A stretch of DNA of 9,530 bases from the NCBI GenBank assembly GCA_937871635.1, contig CALMNS010000096.1:1-9530 (forward strand), given 5' to 3'. Position 1 is the stretch's first letter. Every line of letters begins with the position of its first letter. The DNA comes from an uncultured Solirubrobacter sp. GTDB lineage: Bacteria; Actinomycetota; Thermoleophilia; Solirubrobacterales; Solirubrobacteraceae. Positions 4,858 to 9,530 of this stretch are shown piece after piece. The position numbers were made by a program, and so were the translations under genes. The notes below the pieces were generated by a model. The model was not told the origin of the DNA, did not search any database, and worked only from the letters and a program-made list of their open reading frames with translations.

Positions 4858-5222
4858 GCGCCATCACGCACATCGGCACGGTGCTGGTGACCGTGGCCGA
4901 CCAGGACGAGGCCCTGGCCTTCTGGCAGGAGCTCGGCTTCGAGATCCGCGTCGACGGCCCGTTCGGCGCCGGCGGCCGCTGGCTCGAGATCGCCCCGCCG
5001 GGAGGCCAGACCTCGATCGCCCTGGTTCCGCGGGTCGAGGGGTCGACGGCTGGCGCCGAGGTGAGCTTCGCGACCTCCGACGCCGAGGCCGACCACGCCG
5101 CCCTCCTCGGGCGCGGCGTCGACGTGGACCCGGAGCTGATCCGCATGGGCGACTCTGTGCCCCCGATGTTCACGTTCCGCGACCCCGACGGTAACCCGTT
5201 CCGGGTCGTCGAGCGGTCCTAG
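4854..5222 (+). CDS. VOC (glyoxalase/bleomycin-resistance fold) protein
   Basis: This 122-residue protein is intact. The first half has HIGTVLVTVADQDEALAFWQ and LGFEIRVDGPFGAGGRW, the usual beta-strand, helix and loop of a VOC module. The second ends FRDPDGNPFRVVE (108-120), the standard terminal strand with E120 as a possible metal ligand; H6 is the likely partner ligand in the first module. Members isomerise, cleave or sequester small molecules such as methylglyoxal adducts, catechols or antibiotics; which applies here cannot be read from the sequence. Its ATG overlaps the DUF4287-SRPBCC stop, and the closest ribosome site lies inside that gene (AAGGAGG near 4838-4844). It differs clearly from the broken VOC gene at 448, so it is not a recent tandem copy. 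A hairpin follows. Confidence 0.9.
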   Translation: MSAITHIGTVLVTVADQDEALAFWQELGFEIRVDGPFGAGGRWLEIAPPGGQTSIALVPRVEGSTAGAEVSFATSDAEADHAALLGRGVDVDPELIRMGDSVPPMFTFRDPDGNPFRVVERS

Positions 5223-5240
5223 ACGGTTCCGATGGGCCGC

Positions 5241-5281
5241 GTGGTCGGGGGCGGGACTGATGGAGCCGGGTCTCCGACCAC
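5241..5281 (+). terminator. 12-bp hairpin after the DUF4287-VOC pair
   Basis: GTGGTCGG (5241-5248) is the exact reverse complement of CCGACCAC (5274-5281). The stem extends inward to 5252/5270 through two G-U pairs, giving about 12 bp with a 17-nt loop. It begins 18 nt after the VOC stop and lacks a T-run. It probably ends the upstream transcript, though it also lies upstream of the regulator gene and could serve as an operator. Confidence 0.45.
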
Positions 5282-5334
5282 ACCGCGCCCTCCTCGGCTC
5301 GCCGCCCTGAAGGTGAGGCCAACTCGACCCAAGT

Positions 5335-5346
5335 CCCGTGAACGGG
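5335..5346. promoter_or_regulatory. Palindrome CCCGTGAACGGG just upstream of the regulator start
   Basis: CCCGT and ACGGG are inverted around GA, 12 nt upstream of the ATG at 5359. Its place right before a regulator gene makes it a candidate autoregulatory site. No recognisable -35/-10 pair was found in 5282-5358. Confidence 0.25.
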
Positions 5347-5358
5347 TAGGCCCAGGGC

Positions 5359-7698
5359 ATGCTGTCCCATCGGCTGGCCACCCTCGACCTCGCCGCCCTG
5401 GACTCCGCCGCGCTGTGCTCAATCGTTTCGGAGGAGGCCGTTCGTGCTTTGGGCGGTACGCGCGCCGCCGTGTGGCTACACCGGCCGGCCCTGCGAGCGC
5501 TGATGCTCGAACAGCGTGGTCGGGAGGTCTGCTCACTGTCCCTCGACGATCACGCGATCGCCGGCCTCCTGGAGGACCACGCGCAGGACTGGCGGCTCGA
5601 ACATGCGTCGGTCGCCGGTTCGGGACCCCGACACTCGCTCGCCGAGTGCAGCTTCGGTCCGGCCGTGCACGACAGGACCGCCCGGGTCGTCGGCCTCCGG
5701 ATGCAGAGCAGCCGCGGACCGGTCGGCGTGATCCTCATCGAGGGCCCTGGCGATCGGACGAGGGACGCCGAGGAGTTCACGCGCCAAGCGGCGGCGGTGC
5801 TCAGCAATCACGGCGTGCTGACCGCCAGTCGCCGTCACGAAGGCCAGCTGGAAGCGCTTTACCGTACGGCGGGCGAGCTGTCCTCGCAGCTTCAGCTCCC
5901 TGCAGTGCTGGAGGCGATCGTCGAGCGCTCCCGACTGCTCGTGGACTCAGCGATCTCCTACATCATGCTGGTCGACCGCCAGCGCTCGGAGATCTACATG
6001 CGCGTGGCGTGCGGCGTGACGAGTCCCGGCTTCGCCGGCATCCGCCTCGAGATCGGTCGCGGTCTCGGCGGGATGACGGCTGAGCGGGAGGAGGCGTTCT
6101 ACACCAGCGACTATCTCCATGACACCCGCTTCACCCACTTCGGGCCGGTCGATGCTGAGGTGCAAGCGGAAGGCATCAAGTCGATCCTCGGCACGCCGCT
6201 GCGCGCCTCCGGCGAGTTCCTCGGAGTGCTTTTCGTCGCCGACCGCACGGTCCGCGTGTTCACGGACGCCGATGTCGAGATCCTCGCCTCACTTGCCCAT
6301 CACGCCGCGCTCGCGATCGAGAACGCCACGCTCTACGAGCGCACGAGCAGCGCGCTCGCGACGGTTCGCGAGGCGAACCGCACGATCGAGGAGCGCAACC
6401 GGCGACTCCGTCGTCTCGATGAAGCGCACGGCCGGTTGTCGGAGGTGGTGCTGGCGGGACACGGCCTCGCCGGGGTCGCCGAGGCGATGGCCGATCTCGT
6501 GGGGGGCGCACACGTCGCCGTGCTCGACGACCGCCATCGCATCCTCGCCTCCGCCGGCGCGGCAGAGGATTCGTTCGGTCAGGAGATCGGACGGGCCGGC
6601 CTGCGGCCCGAAACCGGCCGGAGCCGGGAGGTCCAGTGCGTCCTCGAGGCCGCTCGCCGCTACGATACCGCCGTCCTTCCCCGCCGGGGGGCGCAGCGAA
6701 CGGCTGATCGGCTCGTCGTGCCAGTGATCGCCCGAACCGAGGTTCTCGGCACCCTTTGGGTCGCCGTCGATCACGCGCGGCTCGAGGAGGACCGCCCGGT
6801 GATCGAGCAAGCGGCGCGCGCCGTTGCGCTCGAGCTGCTCAAGGAGCGGTCCGTGCTCGACACCGAGCGCCGCCTGCGCCGCGAGCTGCTCGACGAGCTG
6901 TTGGCCGAGCGCGCGCATGCCGACGAGGCGCTGCCGCGCCGGGCACGGGACCTCGGCGTCGACCTGGCCCGGTCGTACCGCCTGGCCGTCTGCTCAGCCC
7001 CGGCCGCCGGCACGCCGGCACGCGAGGATCAGGACCGGCGGGTGCGCGACGAGATCATCGCCGCGCTCCGGCGGCAGCCATGGTGTGCGTTCGTTGCCGA
7101 CCGCGGCAGCCGGATGGTCGCGCTGCTCGACGAGGAGGAACGCGACCCTGAGCGCGAGCTGGCGCGCGTCCTTGGAACCGTGGGATGCACCGACGACGTG
7201 CGGGCGATCCTGTCGCCGCCCTGCCGGGAGGTTGGCGAGTACCGAGCGCACTTCATCGCCGCCACGCGTGTGCTCGCCCTCTTGGGAGCCGGGCTTCGCC
7301 AGCCCGTCCTGGCGCTCGAGGAGGTGCGCGTGCTCATGCTGCTCTTCCGCGAAGGGCGGGAAGCCGACGTCCGCGACTTCGTCGACGCCCGGCTTGGCCC
7401 GCTCGTCAGCCGCAGCGGCGGCGCCGAGTTGGTGAGCACGCTTCGGGCGTGGCTGGACAGCAGCGCCAGCCCGGGACGGACCGCAGCGGCGCTTCACGTC
7501 CATGTCAACACGGTCTACTACCGCCTCGAGCGGCTGCGAGAGCTGCTCGGGAAGGACTTCGACGAGCCGCAGCGTGCGCTTGACCTGCGCGTGGCGCTCC
7601 TGGCGCACCGTTTGCTCCGCAACTTGGAGGATCCGTCCAACTCGGAGGAAGGAATCCTGGAGAACGCCGCCGTTCTCCGTGCGGTGCGCCCGGCTTAG
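5359..7698 (+). CDS. PucR-type transcriptional regulator with GAF sensor domains
   Basis: This 779-residue DNA-binding regulator is probably ligand-responsive. Domains, by inspection: a degenerate GAF-like region (about 1-155); a clear GAF domain (about 160-325) with GIRLEIGRGLGGMTA and LGTPLRASGEFLGVLFVADR; a charged coiled coil (about 328-365); a further sensor-like region (about 365-495) with HVAVLDDRHRILASAGA and VPVIARTEVLGTLWVAV; a GGDEF-like CdaR/PucR middle domain (about 530-660); and a C-terminal PucR helix-turn-helix (about 690-752) with GRTAAALHVHVNTVYYRLER. The family usually has the last two with one N-terminal sensor, so this one is long. ATG 5359 is the first possible start after an in-frame TAG at 5347. 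The ribosome site is poor (AGGG abuts the ATG). The acyl-CoA synthetase lies 96 nt downstream on the same strand, so it is the natural target; the ligand may be the acid or its CoA ester, by inference. Confidence 0.9.
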   Translation: MLSHRLATLDLAALDSAALCSIVSEEAVRALGGTRAAVWLHRPALRALMLEQRGREVCSLSLDDHAIAGLLEDHAQDWRLEHASVAGSGPRHSLAECSFGPAVHDRTARVVGLRMQSSRGPVGVILIEGPGDRTRDAEEFTRQAAAVLSNHGVLTASRRHEGQLEALYRTAGELSSQLQLPAVLEAIVERSRLLVDSAISYIMLVDRQRSEIYMRVACGVTSPGFAGIRLEIGRGLGGMTAEREEAFYTSDYLHDTRFTHFGPVDAEVQAEGIKSILGTPLRASGEFLGVLFVADRTVRVFTDADVEILASLAHHAALAIENATLYERTSSALATVREANRTIEERNRRLRRLDEAHGRLSEVVLAGHGLAGVAEAMADLVGGAHVAVLDDRHRILASAGAAEDSFGQEIGRAGLRPETGRSREVQCVLEAARRYDTAVLPRRGAQRTADRLVVPVIARTEVLGTLWVAVDHARLEEDRPVIEQAARAVALELLKERSVLDTERRLRRELLDELLAERAHADEALPRRARDLGVDLARSYRLAVCSAPAAGTPAREDQDRRVRDEIIAALRRQPWCAFVADRGSRMVALLDEEERDPERELARVLGTVGCTDDVRAILSPPCREVGEYRAHFIAATRVLALLGAGLRQPVLALEEVRVLMLLFREGREADVRDFVDARLGPLVSRSGGAELVSTLRAWLDSSASPGRTAAALHVHVNTVYYRLERLRELLGKDFDEPQRALDLRVALLAHRLLRNLEDPSNSEEGILENAAVLRAVRPA

Positions 7699-7699
7699 T

Positions 7700-7714
7700 G
7701 TGACCGGCAGTCAC
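7700..7714. promoter_or_regulatory. Inverted repeat GTGAC-N5-GTCAC before the acyl-CoA synthetase
   Basis: GTGAC (7700-7704) and GTCAC (7710-7714) are perfect inverted arms, 1 nt after the regulator stop. A 9-bp direct repeat, CCGGCAGTC, occurs at 7704-7712 and again at 7741-7749. A symmetric site in the spacer before the synthetase could bind the regulator encoded upstream. The stem is too short to be a good terminator. The arms resemble CRP half-sites, but the centre is one base too long. Confidence 0.3.
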
Positions 7715-7794
7715 CGATCGTTCGGCTCCCGGGGGTCCGCCCGGCAGTCCGACGGGGTCGTGGCGACCTGCTGACACACCGGGAGGAGGGAGAT

Positions 7795-9429
7795 GTGCTC
7801 GTTCGCGCACGAGGCGTGAACTATGAGTCGCTGCGCGGGGACTTTCGCTGGACCCTCCCGCAGCGCCTCAACATGGGGGCCCTGTGCGCCGACCGGCACC
7901 CGACGTCCGCACGGGCGCTCATCGAGCACCAGCCTGACGGGACCACCCGTGAGCGGACCTTCGGGGAGCTGGCGCGGCTCTCGAATCGGCTCGCCAACGC
8001 GCTCGTCGCGCTCGGCATCACGGTGGGTGAGCGCGTTGCGATCGTCCTCCCCCAGCGAGTGGAGACGGGGATCGCTCACCTGGCGATCTACAAGATGGGG
8101 GCGGTCGCTGTCCCGCTCAGCGGCCTGTTCGGTCCTGACGCGCTGCGTTACAGGCTGGGCGACTCGGGCGCACGCGTCGTGATCACCGACGCGGCGCACC
8201 AGGACGCCATCGCGGAGGTGTCCAAGGACCTCGGTGACGTGGCGATCGTCGTCGTCGACGATGCCAGCCCGGGGCATCAAGGCTTCTGGGAGCTGATCCA
8301 GTCGGCAGCCGAGCGCTTCGAACCCGCGGCGACCGGACCCGACACTCCGGCCCTCCTCATCTACACCTCCGGAACCACCGGCTCGCCGAAGGGAGCGCTC
8401 CACGGTCATCGAGTGCTGCTGGGTCACCTGCCGGGATTCGAGCTGTCGCACGACTTCTTCCCGCAGGACGGCGACGTGTTCTGGACGCCGGCGGATTGGG
8501 CCTGGATCGGCGGGTTGATGGACGCGCTGGTGCCGTGCTGGTTCCACGGCCGCCCGATCGTCTGTGCTCCACGCGACAAGTTCGACCCCGAGTGGGCGGT
8601 ACGCCTCATGGCCGACCTCGCCGTCCGCAACGTGTTCTTCCCACCGACGGTGCTGAAGCTCATGCGCACGGTCGAGATCGCCGGCCCGATGCCGCGGTTG
8701 CGCTCGATCATGTGCGGCGGAGAGCCGCTGGGCGACGAGATGCTCGCCTGGGCCCGCGACCGTTTCGGCGTGGACGTCAACGAGATCTACGGCCAGACGG
8801 AGGCCAACTACGTCGTCGGGAACTCCTCGCGCGTCTGGGATGTGCGGCCCGGTTCGATGGGGCGCCCGTACCCGGGCCACGAGGTCGCGGTTCTCGACGA
8901 TGACGGAACGCCGGTCCCGGTCGGGACGGTGGGGCAGATCGCCGTCCACCGGCCCGACCCCGTGGTCTTCCTCGAGTACTGGGGACGGCCCGAGGCGACG
9001 CGCGCCAAGTTCACCCCTTCGGGCAAGTGGTTGCTGACCGGCGACCTGGCGCGTCTGGACAGCGACGGCTACCTGTGGTTCTCGTCGCGCAACGACGACG
9101 TGATCAACTCCGCCGGCTACCGCATCGGGCCGGCGGAGATCGAGTCGTGCCTGATCCACCACCCGTCCGTCGCGATGGCGGCCGCCATAGGCGTGGCCGA
9201 CCCCGTTCGGGGTGAGGTCGTGAAGGCGTTTGTCCAGCTCGCCGAGGGCTATCCGCCGTCCGTCGAGCTCGAGCATGAGCTGCAGAGCCTCGTGCGCGGC
9301 CGTCTGGCGGCGTATCTCTACCCGCGGCACATCGAGTTCGTCGACGCACTGCCCATGACCACCAGCGGAAAGATCCGCCGCATCGAGCTGCGCGAGCGCG
9401 AGGCGGCGCGGGCGGCAGAGTCGAGCTGA
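7795..9429 (+). CDS. AMP-forming acyl-CoA synthetase (acetyl/medium-chain type)
   Basis: This 544-residue adenylate-forming enzyme would turn a carboxylic acid, ATP and CoA into acyl-CoA, AMP and pyrophosphate. Motifs in order: the P-loop YTSGTTGSPKGALHGH (190-205); CGGEPLGDE (308-316); NEIYGQTEANY (329-339); LLTGDLARLDSDGYLWFSSR (413-432) with the ATP-ribose aspartate D417; DDVINSAGYRIGPAEIE (434-450); and the catalytic lysine K526 in TTSGKIRR. The opening NYESLRGDFRWTLPQRLNMG and the W-rich FWTPADWAWIGG (229-240) resemble actinobacterial acetyl- or medium-chain synthetases rather than long-chain ones. The chain length accepted is not certain. GTG 7795 is chosen because AGGAGG at 7784-7789 lies 5 nt upstream; GTG 7816 would start right at NYESL but is too far from that site. 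An ATG at 7793 in another frame gives only 8 codons and a stop. The regulator upstream probably controls it. Confidence 0.93.
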   Translation: MLVRARGVNYESLRGDFRWTLPQRLNMGALCADRHPTSARALIEHQPDGTTRERTFGELARLSNRLANALVALGITVGERVAIVLPQRVETGIAHLAIYKMGAVAVPLSGLFGPDALRYRLGDSGARVVITDAAHQDAIAEVSKDLGDVAIVVVDDASPGHQGFWELIQSAAERFEPAATGPDTPALLIYTSGTTGSPKGALHGHRVLLGHLPGFELSHDFFPQDGDVFWTPADWAWIGGLMDALVPCWFHGRPIVCAPRDKFDPEWAVRLMADLAVRNVFFPPTVLKLMRTVEIAGPMPRLRSIMCGGEPLGDEMLAWARDRFGVDVNEIYGQTEANYVVGNSSRVWDVRPGSMGRPYPGHEVAVLDDDGTPVPVGTVGQIAVHRPDPVVFLEYWGRPEATRAKFTPSGKWLLTGDLARLDSDGYLWFSSRNDDVINSAGYRIGPAEIESCLIHHPSVAMAAAIGVADPVRGEVVKAFVQLAEGYPPSVELEHELQSLVRGRLAAYLYPRHIEFVDALPMTTSGKIRRIELREREAARAAESS

Positions 9430-9478
9430 CGGATGGCGCTGTCAACGCAACGCAGGACGTCCGAGGAGGACCAGTGAA

Positions 9479-9530
9479 ATGAAACCGTCCCTTATGGCGG
9501 GCATGCGCCACCGCGGCACGGGCACCGGGA
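9479..9530 (+). CDS. Start of a further gene, possibly an acyl-CoA thioesterase, 3' partial
   Basis: ATG 9479 lies 8 nt after GAGGAGGA (9463-9470), a strong ribosome site, and the frame is open to the window end (MKPSLMAGMRHRGTGTG). The opening MKPSL-x-x-G-x-x-H is reminiscent of small hotdog-fold thioesterases of the fluoroacetyl-CoA thioesterase type, and a neighbouring acyl-CoA synthetase would fit, but 17 residues cannot prove it. It is 49 nt after the synthetase and likely in the same operon. Confidence 0.55.
   Translation, partial: MKPSLMAGMRHRGTGTG

Noticed and set aside
7699..7715. CRP binding site
   Set aside because: The half-sites TGTGA and TCAC are present, but the spacer is 7 rather than 6 nt, so the symmetry is wrong for CRP.
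7711..9330. 539-residue minus-strand ORF
   Set aside because: It is exactly antisense to the acyl-CoA synthetase, with R/H/D-rich composition and no recognisable domain.
1..9530. tRNA, rRNA, CRISPR array, insertion sequence or phage genes
   Set aside because: No regularly spaced repeats, cloverleaf-like sequence, transposase or integrase motifs were seen.

Overview
The window is high-GC DNA (by eye around 70 %, with G/C strongly favoured at third codon positions), with GTG starts, tight ATGA overlaps and hairpins that lack U-tracts. Together with the families seen (a DUF6510-type zinc-ribbon protein beside a sulfite-oxidase-like/FAD-reductase pair, a PucR-type regulator, DUF4287-SRPBCC), this suggests an actinobacterium, possibly of the Thermoleophilia/Solirubrobacterales side. 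The lineage is inferred from style and gene content, not from a marker gene. No rRNA, tRNA, transposase, integrase or CRISPR array was seen.

Layout. (1) Bases 1-829: the end of a thioredoxin-coupled arsenate reductase (arsC type), truncated by the window edge, overlaps a VOC/glyoxalase-fold gene that carries a single-base frameshift; a bulged hairpin follows. (2) Bases 830-2089: a gene-poor stretch with several small putative membrane proteins: a zinc-ribbon plus two-helix protein, a one-helix protein with an NPWW tail, a minus-strand one-helix protein, and a 48-residue hydrophobic protein. (3) Bases 2090-3911: a redox cluster. Its first gene is a sulfite-oxidase-like molybdoenzyme reduced to its N-terminal and C-terminal ends by an in-frame internal loss. 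It is followed by an intact FAD/NAD oxidoreductase, a DUF6510-type zinc-ribbon protein and a MarC-family membrane protein. (4) Bases 4186-5222: a DUF4287-SRPBCC protein translationally coupled to a second VOC protein, ending in a strong hairpin. (5) Bases 5359-9530: a 779-residue multi-sensor PucR-type regulator, an AMP-forming acyl-CoA synthetase, and the start of a further gene that may be an acyl-CoA thioesterase.

How the parts may work together. The redox cluster is a known three-part arrangement (molybdoenzyme, flavin reductase, zinc ribbon) whose catalytic molybdenum subunit has collapsed here while its partners remain open. The regulator and acyl-CoA synthetase probably form a regulated carboxylic-acid activation module. 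I see no convincing new multi-gene system. The best leads are the 81-residue molybdoenzyme remnant with its retained partners, and the group of small membrane ORFs just upstream of it.
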